NCBI GenBank assembly: GCA_963773875.1
Contig: CAVZCV010000009.1
Span: 1-64,000, forward strand
Direction: 5' to 3'
Origin: CAVTYH01 sp963773875
GTDB lineage: Bacteria; Planctomycetota; Planctomycetia; Pirellulales; JADZDJ01
Length of the DNA: 64,000 bases
Part shown: piece after piece, positions 1 to 7,621 of the stretch
Numbering within the stretch: the stretch's first letter is position 1
Layout: each line of letters starts with the position of its first letter
Notes under the pieces: generated by a model
What the model saw: the letters and a program-made list of their open reading frames with translations, nothing else
What the model was told of the DNA's origin: nothing
The model's database searches: none
Translations under genes and position numbers: made by a program

Positions 1-40
1 GTGTGCAGGTTTCTATGACCTATACTTAAGCGGTCTCATC

Positions 41-143
41 GGGTGACTAGATAAAGTGCATTCCGGCATCGCCGGGCGGCATGTTAAACGAGTAAACCGA
101 CGTGTTCGATCACCTACGGGTGGTTGGTCACGTCGGTTTTTTT
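41..143 (+). promoter_or_regulatory. Structured leader-like repeat, copy 1, ending in an intrinsic terminator
   Basis: The core reads GGGTGACTAGATAAAG, then a GC-rich CCGGCATCGCCGGGCGG segment, then GTTAAACGAGTAAAC. It runs directly into a hairpin with 11-bp arms, AAACCGACGTG (94-104) and CACGTCGGTTT (129-139), followed by a T run to 143, which is a textbook intrinsic terminator. Closely similar copies start at 433 and 829, and each lies just ahead of a gene. The element could be a transcription-attenuating leader or riboswitch, or a small RNA with its own terminator. I do not recognise it as a known class. Confidence 0.6.
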
Positions 144-211
144 ATGGCCGCAGGTCACCACGATTACGCAAATCTTTACGTTTGATCCTGTAGGCAAAGG
201 AGCTGATGACT

Positions 212-298
212 ATGAGTACCGAGCTAATCATTTTGATCGTTGTGTTGGTCCTGCTGTTCGGCGGCGGCGGGGGCTATTATTGGAGCCGCGGGCGATGA
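212..298 (+). CDS. Small hydrophobic single-span membrane peptide (28 aa)
   Basis: This very short gene has an ATG preceded by AAAGGAG (196-202) at good spacing and ends with TGA at 296-298. It begins MSTELIILIVV. One hydrophobic helix covers about residues 5-16, followed by a run of five glycines and a YYWSRGR tail, so it should sit in the inner membrane with a basic end. I know similar glycine-rich hydrophobic peptides from many bacterial genomes, but no function can be assigned. It lies 69 bases downstream of the terminator of the first leader-like repeat. The ribosome binding site and clean hydrophobic pattern support it. Confidence 0.6.
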   Translation: MSTELIILIVVLVLLFGGGGGYYWSRGR

Positions 299-432
299 AG
301 CAACGCGCTGCTGCTTTTTCAAACCTGCAATGACGCGATGACGGAACTGTAAGGTCGGGCCGATGGCGGTGGCGGCTGGTGGCAGCAAATACAATTCGGA
401 TGGCACCAGTCAAGAGTTCGCGTTCAGTTTTC

Positions 433-523
433 GGATGACCAGCTAGACGGCAGCCCACAGCACCTGGGCGGCCTGGTTAACGAGTAAACAGGCGTGATTG
501 ATAATTCCTGGATAGTGCCTTGA
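433..523 (+). promoter_or_regulatory. Structured leader-like repeat, copy 2 (degenerate terminator)
   Basis: It shares GGATGAC, GGCAGCCCA, TGGGCGG and GTTAACGAGTAAAC with the copies at 41 and 829. The 3' hairpin has diverged (AGGC near 489 against GCCT near 517) and has no T run, so it no longer looks like a terminator. The next start codon follows at 534, with AGAGGAA as ribosome binding site. The retained core with a lost terminator suggests that the core itself is under constraint, or that this copy is decaying. Confidence 0.5.
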
Positions 524-533
524 GAGGAAAACA

Positions 534-782
534 ATGTTCGATGAAATCCGCGGTGAACTGGTACGGCTGAAAGCGTCTGATGTTCAATTGCAAGCCGATG
601 GGAGGTTGGGCTGCGCGGCAAACTCCATGGTGAAATTGACGATCGGTGATCGCTCGTGTTCGCTGGTGGCCACCGGCCTGTTGGAAATGCTAAAATCGCT
701 GCCCGATGGCGCGACGAATGCAAGCATCGAAGCAGCGCTGGAAATGAGAGCCGGCCGCGCTGAAGCCTGGGCGACTGGCTGA
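534..782 (+). CDS. Hypothetical protein, 82 aa
   Basis: The ATG is preceded by GAGAGGAAAAC at a good distance. The product is a soluble, mixed alpha/beta small protein without signal peptide or membrane span, and has no motif I recognise. It sits between the second and third copies of the leader-like repeat, with the hybrid histidine kinase downstream on the same strand. Codon use looks ordinary for the window. The ribosome binding site and lack of a better overlapping frame support it, but nothing ties it to a function. Confidence 0.5.
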   Translation: MFDEIRGELVRLKASDVQLQADGRLGCAANSMVKLTIGDRSCSLVATGLLEMLKSLPDGATNASIEAALEMRAGRAEAWATG

Positions 783-828
783 TAATGATATTGCTATTTG
801 TAGGCCAAGTCCTACAGTGAGGTCGTTC

Positions 829-930
829 GGATGACTAGATAAAGAGCAGCCCAGCATAGCCGGGCGGTTCGTTAACGAGTAAACCGACGTGGTTAATCAT
901 CTCCGGATGGTCGGCCACGTCGGTTTTTTT
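829..930 (+). promoter_or_regulatory. Structured leader-like repeat, copy 3, ending in an intrinsic terminator
   Basis: This is the cleanest copy: GGATGACTAGATAAAG, GCAGCCCAGCATAGCCGGGC and GTTAACGAGTAAAC. It is followed by a terminator hairpin with 12-bp arms, AAACCGACGTGG (881-892) and CCACGTCGGTTT (915-926), and seven T residues. Compared with copy 1, loop bases change while stem bases pair on both sides (ATCATC/GATGGT against ATCACC/GGGTGGT inside the stem), which is what RNA-level constraint would produce. The histidine kinase gene starts 31 bases after the T run. Confidence 0.6.
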
Positions 931-961
931 ATTGTTATTGATCGCAGAAAAGTGGTGCTCC

Positions 962-2521
962 ATGACCGTCGATAACTCAATGCGCCTTTCACTCCAAGAA
1001 CAGAGTGAGCGATTTGACCTGCTCGCGACGGATGCGAGAGAGTACGCCATATTCTTAGTGGGACTGGACGGCAACTTGCTTTGCTGGAACGCCGGCGCGG
1101 AACGCCTGTTCGGCTATCAATCCAGTGAAATCATTGGAACGCACTTTTCCCGCTTGTTCTCGCCGGAAGATATCCTCACGGGCCAGCCCGAGCACGAGCT
1201 ACATACCGCCTTGGCCGATGGACGGGCGGATAGTAATTGTTGGCAGATTCGGAAAGATGGCACGCGGTTTCGGTGTCAAGCGGTCGTGACGTCACTATTT
1301 AACGAGAACAAACACACCCGTTCCTTTGCACGAGTCACACATGACCTGACCGAAAGCGAGGCGGTCCAATCGCAGCGGAAACGCGCCGACAATCTGGCGG
1401 AAGCCAACCGGAACAAAGAAGTCTTCATGGCACTGTTATCCCATGAATTGCGAAGCCCCCTTTCGCCCATTGTGAATGCGTTAAACATCCTACGGCAGAT
1501 GAAGACGAATGATCCGATTATCGAGCAAGCGGGAAACATCATCGACCGGCAGGTGGGGCTGATGGTCCGACTGGTCGATGACCTACTGGACATTAGCCGG
1601 ATTACTAAAGGGAAATTGCGGCTCACCAAAGAGGCAGTGGATCTGCGCGACGTTCTCAATCACGCCGCCGAGAGCGCCCGCGCCTTTATGGAAGCGCGCC
1701 GACACGATTTCTCGGTATCGCTCCCCACCCAAGCAATTTGGGTGGAAGCAGACCCGGCTCGACTAGAACAAGTGGTGGTCAACTTGCTGGATAACGCCGC
1801 GAAGTACAGCGATACAGGGGGACTCATTCGGATGAATGTCAATCAGGAAGGAGCGGATGCCGTGATCCGGGTACGGGATAACGGGGTTGGAATCGCTCCC
1901 GATTTGCTCCCACACATTTTTGAGCTTTTCACGCAAGTTGATGGCTCACTCGGTCGCTCTTACGGCGGATTAGGGATTGGTCTGGCCCTGGCGCACAACT
2001 TGGTGGAGATGCATGATGGCAGACTGCAAGCGTCCAGTGCCGGTTTAGGTAAGGGATGCGAATTCACAATTAAATTGCCCGTGCGGTTAATGTCATCCGC
2101 ACATCAAGCGCGAACTGTTTTGGAGCCTAGTCAACAATCCAGGCAATCGCTGCGTGTGCTGGTGGTTGAAGATAACATTGACACCGCGGATAGCCTTAGC
2201 ATGCTGTTGCGGCTGTACGGGCACGATGTCCAATTGGCGCGCACTGGACCGACTGCGCTCGAAATGGCTGCGGCCTGGCGGCCCGATTTAGTGCTATTGG
2301 ACATCGGCCTACCGGGATTGGACGGCTATGAAGTAGCCAAGCGTCTGCGGGAAAAACCCGAATTCAAGAATGTCACGATGTGTGCATTGACTGGTTACAC
2401 ACCCAGCGAAGCTGACCGCCAACGTCAGCAGGAAACCGGTTTCGATCACTATTTCGTAAAGCCCCTGAACCTGCCGAAATTGCTCGAACTTTTAAATATA
2501 GTTAAGTCGGCAGCATCATGA
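962..2521 (+). CDS. Hybrid sensor histidine kinase (PAS, HisKA, HATPase, receiver)
   Basis: This is a cytoplasmic hybrid kinase of about 519 residues with no membrane span. An N-terminal PAS domain covers about residues 12-135. The HisKA box LLSHELRSPLSP places the phospho-accepting His at about residue 161. The ATPase domain (about 265-375) shows the N box NLLDNAAKYSD, DNGVGI and GGLGIGLAL. A C-terminal receiver (about 400-515) opens with VLVVEDN and carries the phospho-acceptor Asp at about 447 in LLDIGLPGLDG plus the conserved Lys in FVKP. I start at ATG 962; an upstream in-frame TTG at 932 lies on the T run of the leader terminator and is less likely. No response regulator gene is adjacent, so output partners are unknown. 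Confidence 0.93.
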   Translation: MTVDNSMRLSLQEQSERFDLLATDAREYAIFLVGLDGNLLCWNAGAERLFGYQSSEIIGTHFSRLFSPEDILTGQPEHELHTALADGRADSNCWQIRKDGTRFRCQAVVTSLFNENKHTRSFARVTHDLTESEAVQSQRKRADNLAEANRNKEVFMALLSHELRSPLSPIVNALNILRQMKTNDPIIEQAGNIIDRQVGLMVRLVDDLLDISRITKGKLRLTKEAVDLRDVLNHAAESARAFMEARRHDFSVSLPTQAIWVEADPARLEQVVVNLLDNAAKYSDTGGLIRMNVNQEGADAVIRVRDNGVGIAPDLLPHIFELFTQVDGSLGRSYGGLGIGLALAHNLVEMHDGRLQASSAGLGKGCEFTIKLPVRLMSSAHQARTVLEPSQQSRQSLRVLVVEDNIDTADSLSMLLRLYGHDVQLARTGPTALEMAAAWRPDLVLLDIGLPGLDGYEVAKRLREKPEFKNVTMCALTGYTPSEADRQRQQETGFDHYFVKPLNLPKLLELLNIVKSAAS

Positions 2522-2697
2522 ACGCTCGGTCGCTATGACGGTTAATGCGTCCCGACGATTGCGAGGATTCACTTTCTTCGAATACTTTGGCAGGCTGGTC
2601 CACGCGTCGTCGGACCTGCGAATGCCCGATGCTATATGATACATGGCAAGTCCTAGATGTGTGCCAAGTTAGCCGTGCGTTAATTGCACGAGCGCGG

Positions 2698-2940
2698 TTA
2701 CACCAAGGGCTGGCGTTTTCTTTCCAGAGCGGCCCGATGCTCGTCGGTTGCCGGCACGACATAGCCGTCCGACGGCTGTCTCATACTTTGTCCGTCGCGC
2801 TTGGAATACATGCGGCCGTCGATTAGCAGAATGATGGCGTGACCAACATATTGCACGGTCGCGATCTGTAGCACGTCGCTAGGCGGGGCCTCTTTGGTTG
2901 GCAGGATCGCCACCATGTCGTCGGGGCATAAGTCTGGCAT
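2698..2940 (-). CDS. Conserved hypothetical protein, 80 aa
   Basis: A short protein starting MPDLCPDDMVAILPTKEAPP, with a central stretch YVGHAIILLIDGRMYS and a C-terminal VPATDEHRAAL. I recall this layout from planctomycete hypothetical proteins; the function is unknown. The start is supported by GAAGTGAGG about 8 bases upstream. No membrane span or signal peptide is visible. It stands alone, convergent with the histidine kinase, with about 180 non-coding bases between them. An overlapping plus-strand frame (2545-2826) has no start signal or family resemblance and was left out. Confidence 0.6.
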   Translation of the reverse strand: MPDLCPDDMVAILPTKEAPPSDVLQIATVQYVGHAIILLIDGRMYSKRDGQSMRQPSDGYVVPATDEHRAALERKRQPLV

Positions 2941-3323
2941 TCGCGAAACCTCACTTCCTCACGCGGCGCACGGATTCAGTGTAACGGGTCGGACTTCGAA
3001 GTTGCAGTCAGCGGCTTGAAAACGTTGTGGCCGTAATTGCATGGTACGTGGCCCATGGCCCACGAGAATTTCAGCCGCCGACACAGTCGGTTGCGTGTTA
3101 CACCGGATAAGGGCAGTCAACAATGACACGCTTGGCAGCTTCGAGGACCTATACGATCACGCGGGGGTGGCTTCATTGCGAAGGTTGAGATCGATAAAGC
3201 GCCCGAGCCAGTTCGGGAGGTCATACAGAAAATGGACGATGCAACTGAGAACAGTCCCGAGACCGGAACGCAATTGATGATGTTCTGAGAGGTCGGGGCG
3301 ATCGGCCTTCGATGGCCAGTTGC
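2941..3323. other. Intergenic stretch without a supported gene
   Basis: About 380 bases between two minus-strand hypothetical genes. The open frames here are short, overlap each other and have no ribosome binding sites. I see no RNA gene, repeat or terminator. Confidence 0.4.
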
Positions 3324-3596
3324 CTATTGTTGTGCCTGATGATATTCGTCGATGTCCACGACAGTGAGAATCTCGTCTGGTTTGTCGACAAATGCAAATT
3401 GCGTTTCTTGGCCTTCAATGGGATTCACGTGTCTGCCATCTGCACTTTTCAGATTCTTAAGCGCATTGGCCGCCTTTTTGTATCCGCTCGAATCCGTCGT
3501 TTCACTGAACGTCGTGAAAACATGGACAATGAACTTAACTCCCGCGTCGTTCTGAACAGCAAAGGAGCCGGTCTGTTCGTCCCAACGATTTTCCAT
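3324..3596 (-). CDS. Hypothetical protein, 90 aa
   Basis: A small soluble protein beginning MENRWDEQTGSFAV, with FIVHVFTTFSETTDSSGY, SADGRHVNPI and FAFVDKPDEILTVVDIDE. The alternation suggests a compact beta-rich fold, and it looks like a single-domain planctomycete hypothetical protein. I chose the internal ATG at 3596; a GTG 12 codons upstream (3632) is possible but has no better ribosome binding site. No catalytic motif is visible. The gene marks the left edge of the decayed accessory region that follows. Confidence 0.5.
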   Translation of the reverse strand: MENRWDEQTGSFAVQNDAGVKFIVHVFTTFSETTDSSGYKKAANALKNLKSADGRHVNPIEGQETQFAFVDKPDEILTVVDIDEYHQAQQ

Positions 3597-3858
3597 GGTG
3601 AACTCGGTTGTCAAAGATGCTGATCCGATCACTGTATTGTACGCGGACGGTCTCTCCTAGAACGGATATCGTTGAATCGGGGCGGCCTGCGGTTTCGGAG
3701 AACCAAGAGTGACTCTGGCCGTGTGCCGCTGGCTCTGCCAATGCTCCCGCGGCTGCGCTGACGATCGCCTGAATCGCAGTCTTGAGCGAATCCGGTGACC
3801 GAGGCCAGCCTGCACCGGTGAACCAGTGCAGGCTGGGCCGCGATAGTTCACCGATCGA

Positions 3859-4482
3859 TCAGGCCGCACACTCGCCAAGTTGCGTCCCCGCCTGGAACTG
3901 CTCCCAATGGTTGCGGAACCAGGCGCGGAGTTGGCTGATGCGACCCGCAGTCAGCCCAAATCGCTGGGCCACGACATTGGTTTGCTCACCGAGCGCGAGT
4001 GCCCGCGCGATCCGCCGATTCCGCGGCGAGAGACTGCGAAACCAATCCGCCACATCCAAGCGCGCTGCCGCCGTTTCGGCCGGCCCCGCCCGCCGATCTT
4101 CGCATAACATTAGGTTCAAACCACCGGTCCGCTCGGGATGCGCTGCGAGTCGTTGGATCGTCGGACCCAAGGTGCGGCGCCCATAGGCGACATGATGTCC
4201 TGCGCGTTCTGGCGGCAGCCGACACGCCGTCCGGCACGAACCTGGCGAATCGCATAATCAGCCAGCGGAGTTGGATAGGCCAATCCCGCTTTGCCGCGCC
4301 GCACCAGGCGGACGAACATGGCGAAGGCCAAGGCAATGGCTTCCTGGGTCAGCTCGGCACGCAGTTCAGCCCGATGACTTTGGAACGCTCAAAGCCTGCC
4401 GGCGAATGCGCGGCAGCATCGCTAGAAATCGCTGCTGCATGAACTGCGTATCCTCGGCACCGTTTCTCAACAGCGCGATCAT
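3859..4482 (-). pseudogene. Frameshifted helix-turn-helix/sigma-like hypothetical protein
   Basis: Three frames joined end to end make one protein. It starts MIALLRNGAEDTQF with a strong GAGGAGGTG ribosome binding site. It shifts near 4385, where the next frame reads AFQSHRAELRAELTQEA and RRGKAGLAYPTPLADYAI, and shifts again near 4190 into a C-terminal part with DVADWFRSLSPRNRRIAR and FGLTAGRISQLRAWFRNHW. The C-terminus looks like a helix-turn-helix resembling sigma region 4. The family is one I associate with mobile or accessory regions of planctomycetes; its function is not established. The strong ribosome binding site and good conservation on both sides of each shift suggest either recent decay or sequence errors. 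Confidence 0.65.
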
Positions 4483-4516
4483 GGGCACCTCCTCGTGAGA
4501 TGAGGACCGCCCAAGC

Positions 4517-4550
4517 GGGGCGGCCCTGTTAATAAAAACAGAACCGCCCC
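4517..4550. other. Strong hairpin between two minus-strand genes
   Basis: Arms GGGGCGG (4517-4523) and CCGCCCC (4544-4550) enclose a second pairing, CTGTT with AACAG. There is no T run on either side, so an intrinsic terminator is not obvious. It lies between the upstream gene ending at 4619 and the start at 4482. Confidence 0.45.
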
Positions 4551-4618
4551 GGCACGTACCGAGGCGTTAATTCATATCAGATTCTTCAATCGTTGTGCGG
4601 CTGCGTCGTGGACCGCCT

Positions 4619-4906
4619 TCAGTAGTCTTCGGGCAGCAAAACGCAAGTGGAGGCTCGCCGGCCATCGTCGCCAGTCGCCTCCGTAATCAACCAGATTCTC
4701 ACGCCCAGCGTTGTCTCGTAGGCCGACAACAGTCGAGCGCCGCTTTGCAGTGCCTCTTCGTTGGCGCGCTGATCTTCCGGACCCACGATTCCCCAATCGC
4801 CAATCACATGTCGATTCAAAAACTCATCGGACCTCTGCCCTGAATCTTCCAGCCGCCGAGCGCCGCGGGCGTGGCTACGATCTGCCCCAAGCTGAACTTA
4901 TTCATA
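4619..4906 (-). pseudogene. Frameshifted conserved hypothetical protein (about 95 aa)
   Basis: The start has an excellent ribosome binding site (AGGAGGGCAGT then ATG at 4906) and reads MNKFSLGQIVATPAAL. A single shift near 4856 moves to a frame reading LEDSGQRSDEFLNRHVIGDW, then ARLLSAYETTLGVRIWLITE and a VLLPEDY end. The combined sequence matches a widespread small hypothetical family of about 95 residues, often on mobile or accessory DNA, of unknown function. One added or missing base in GCCGCCGAGCGCC accounts for the break. It precedes the helix-turn-helix pseudogene on the same strand. Confidence 0.65.
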
Positions 4907-5175
4907 CTGCCCTCCTGTTGTTTGGTTGCGTGCCAACACCGATGACGTGTGTCCCGGCAAACGAAAACGCCCTGGTGCCATTCACGGTCAGGCGGATGGA
5001 CTCAGGGCGTGGGGAGCGACCGTCGTTGGCTCGAAGCTAGCCGGACGCTCCCAGGAGATATGACACGTTTGGCGGGATTTTTTAAGGCTCGGAGGAAAAC
5101 ACCGCCGCTACAATCAACGATTGTCGCACGGTGCCGAATATCGCAGATCAACAATCAACCACCTGGGCTGCCGTC

Positions 5176-5689
5176 ATGGTCCCCGTGAAAATCTCAGCGC
5201 AGCTCGTCGACATCACGACCCTAGACGTCGACGCGATTGTGAACGCCGCGAATGAGCAGCTGGCGTCCGGCGGAGGTGTGTGCGGCGCGATCCACCGCGT
5301 CGCCGGGCCAGAGCTGGGCACGCCTGCCGCGAACTTGGCTTCTGTCCAACCGGCGAGGCGCGATCACTCCCGGATTCAAACTGCCCGCCAGTTTTGTCAT
5401 CCACGCAGTCGGCCCGATTTGGCGCGGCGGATCGGCGGGAGAGTCCGAGCAACTAAGAAGTGCCTATCGAGCGGCGCTGGGCCTGGCGCAGGAGTATGGA
5501 CTGCAAAGCATTGCCTTTCCGGCAATCAGCACCGGGATCTATGGTTATCCGCTGGAAGCCGCTACCAACATTGCCGTGTCCACGATCCGCGCAGGACTAT
5601 TGATCCCATCAAGCATCGACTGGGTCGTCTTTGCCTGTTTCGGCGCGGAGGTTTTGGACGCCTATCGAAGTGCCGGAGTCACGGCCTAA
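5176..5689 (+). pseudogene. Macro-domain protein (ADP-ribose binding/hydrolase), frameshifted
   Basis: The macro fold is clear: VDAIVNAANEQLASGGGV with the AIHRVAGPEL helix, then CRELGFCPTGEAR, ITPGFKLPASFVIHAVGPIW, and SIAFPAISTGIYGYP, the second substrate loop. These parts lie in three successive frames, with shifts near 5320 and 5372. Complete, the protein would be about 171 residues, the usual size for a stand-alone macro domain that removes or binds ADP-ribose. I start at ATG 5176; an upstream GTG (5131) is possible. It follows two other frameshifted genes in the accessory region. Confidence 0.75.
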
Positions 5690-5891
5690 CATTGCCAAGG
5701 CCGCTCTCCGACGGAAACATGGCACAACAATTGGCCGCGCACCGACTGGCAACTCATAAGCATTGTTTCATCGGCCGTTGAAACATTTGCACTGCGTTGA
5801 GAGGCATCTATATTGTCGAGACGTTTGCAACAGTCGGTAGCAACATCAACTGCTAAATTAAGTCGCACGCACGTTTCATGAGGCATCCGCG

Positions 5892-6650
5892 ATGTCTACC
5901 ACCGATCAAGCGCTTCTGTCGGCTTTCGACGGACATCACGTCGAAAGCGTCCGCGCCGCACTCGACGCGGGAGCCGATCCCTGTTCTGGGATTCGTGGCA
6001 AACTGCCTGTCAATTGGCTGCTGGAAGAGTACACACGCTCCGACCGGCTCGGGGATTGCCTTCGCTTACTGTTTGAGCGAGGCGCCGCACTACAGGACCC
6101 GGCCGTCGTGCCGGTGCTCCTCAACGATGCCGACGCCATAACATCTGCCGTTAGGGGAACGCCGTCCCTGCTCGAACATCGTACGACACTGATTTCTGCG
6201 TTTACGTCGCTGGTCGGAGTGTCCCTGCTCCACGTCGCCGCCGAATATGGAAATCTGAATGCCGCACGTGCTCTCATCGAGGCCGGCGCCGATGTTAACG
6301 CCACCGCAGCCGTCGATGAACATGGCCTCAATGGTCACACACCTCTATTCCACACCGTGAACTCGAATAGAAACCGGTCCGAACCGATCATGCGCCTGCT
6401 TTTGGCTGCCGGCGCAAGGACCGACGTGCATCTAGCCGGTATCACGTGGGGCAAAGGGTACGAGTGGGAGACAACGTTCTTCGATGTCACTCCGATCTCG
6501 TACGCCCAAATGGGCCTTCTGCCGCAAGTGACCAGGAGCGAGCGTGATATTTATTCCAACATCAGATGTCTGCTAGAAGCCGCGGGACGGAAAGTTCCAC
6601 CGCTGGACAACGTTCCAAATCGCTACTTGCAACCAAAGTCAAAGGTCTGA
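5892..6650 (+). CDS. Ankyrin-repeat protein, 252 aa
   Basis: It carries at least three ankyrin units: a first ending in ALDAGADP, a clear central one (SLLHVAAEYGNLNAARALIE with AGADVNA), and HTPLFHTVNSN leading to MRLLLAAGART. The last third is less regular. There is no signal peptide or membrane span, so a cytoplasmic protein-protein interaction role is likely, with an unknown partner. ATG 5892 follows TGAGG at about 8 bases. It is intact, unlike its left-hand neighbours, and sits alone between the macro-domain fragment and a palindrome cluster. Confidence 0.8.
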   Translation: MSTTDQALLSAFDGHHVESVRAALDAGADPCSGIRGKLPVNWLLEEYTRSDRLGDCLRLLFERGAALQDPAVVPVLLNDADAITSAVRGTPSLLEHRTTLISAFTSLVGVSLLHVAAEYGNLNAARALIEAGADVNATAAVDEHGLNGHTPLFHTVNSNRNRSEPIMRLLLAAGARTDVHLAGITWGKGYEWETTFFDVTPISYAQMGLLPQVTRSERDIYSNIRCLLEAAGRKVPPLDNVPNRYLQPKSKV

Positions 6651-7621
6651 CCTCCCCAGGGATCGCACCCATGCTGGCGATCTCTGTAACCTGGCATCCG
6701 GCGGGTGGTCATGGGGCACGGTGTTGATTCGGCTGATCGTCGCCCCGGTCCGAAAGGACCAGCTGGCACGCCGCCCGAGGGAGGCTGAAGATCCGCACAG
6801 CCGAAGTTGACGATCAGGCGTTAGCTGGCAATGGTCGGGATGGTCGGGCGAATGGTCGGGCGATGTCGGCTGCCCGACCATCGGATGGTTGGGCGGGTCG
6901 GGCCTATAGTATATAGGCCCGCCCTACCATCCAACCATTCTCATTCTTTCCACGAAAACTATCTCATACTTTCCCGACCATTCGTCCCGACCATCCAAGG
7001 CGGCCGCGGCCTGCTGCCGGTCTACCGAACGCATCCCAGCAGATCCATTGATGCTGAGTTGCCAGACTCCCTCATTCGGTCCGAACGTAGACCCAAGGCC
7101 GCCTCGCAGATCGCGCCGCTGCAGCACGTCAACGGTTCAGAGCCGCGTGAACACAGAATTCCGACCGCCAATAGCGGACGCCTGCGGCCTGCCAAGATTG
7201 TGCCCCCAATCGCGCGATTATTTAGCGTGTTTGCGGCTGGCTGCGGCGTTTGATTGAGGGCCGATTGGGCCGATTGTTCGCTCGAGCCCTACGTGAGTTT
7301 GCGTTCTTTGAACCGCATCCTCATTGCCTGGCAACATGTCACTTCGGCGTCAATCCTGCAAACCCTCAGGCATTCCGGCGGGCCAAAACCCCGCCATTTC
7401 AAAATCGGTCGGTTCTCGACGCGTCTCACGGCTTGACGAGTTCTGGTACGCATCAATGGTGGCCGCTGAGGATGAATCATGGGCTGAATCCTGTCGGCGG
7501 CAGAATCCAACTTTAACGCAGAAGGTGCCACCGAATCGCGTCGCGCGCTCGCGGCTTCCTATGTTGGTTTGGTCACCACTGTCCGATTTGGCCTACCTGC
7601 TGACTGACACAGGACACGCCC
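6651..7621. other. Gene-poor accessory stretch with palindromes
   Basis: Nearly 1 kb without a gene I can support. The left third holds the ATGGTCGGG/palindrome cluster described separately. The rest contains overlapping short frames, for example 7254-7436, without ribosome binding sites or recognisable domains. It ends at the left inverted repeat of the first IS element. The sequence may be the remains of decayed mobile-element genes, but I could not identify them. Confidence 0.4.
6831..6997. repeat. Cluster of ATGGTCGGG repeats around a perfect palindrome
   Basis: ATGGTCGGG occurs at 6831, 6840 and 6852, with the inverted form CCCGACCAT at 6873, 6973 and 6987. In the centre, CGGGCCTATA (6899-6908) and TATAGGCCCG (6912-6921) are perfect 10-bp arms with a 3-base spacer. 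This is nested inside ATGGTTGG (6885) and CCAACCAT (6931). The arrangement of short iterated and inverted motifs around an AT-centred palindrome resembles binding sites for a replication initiator, a partition protein or a regulator. No such gene is adjacent. Confidence 0.6.

Noticed and set aside
932..961. TTG start for the histidine kinase
   Set aside because: It lies directly on the terminator T run of the third leader-like repeat; the ATG at 962 is more plausible.
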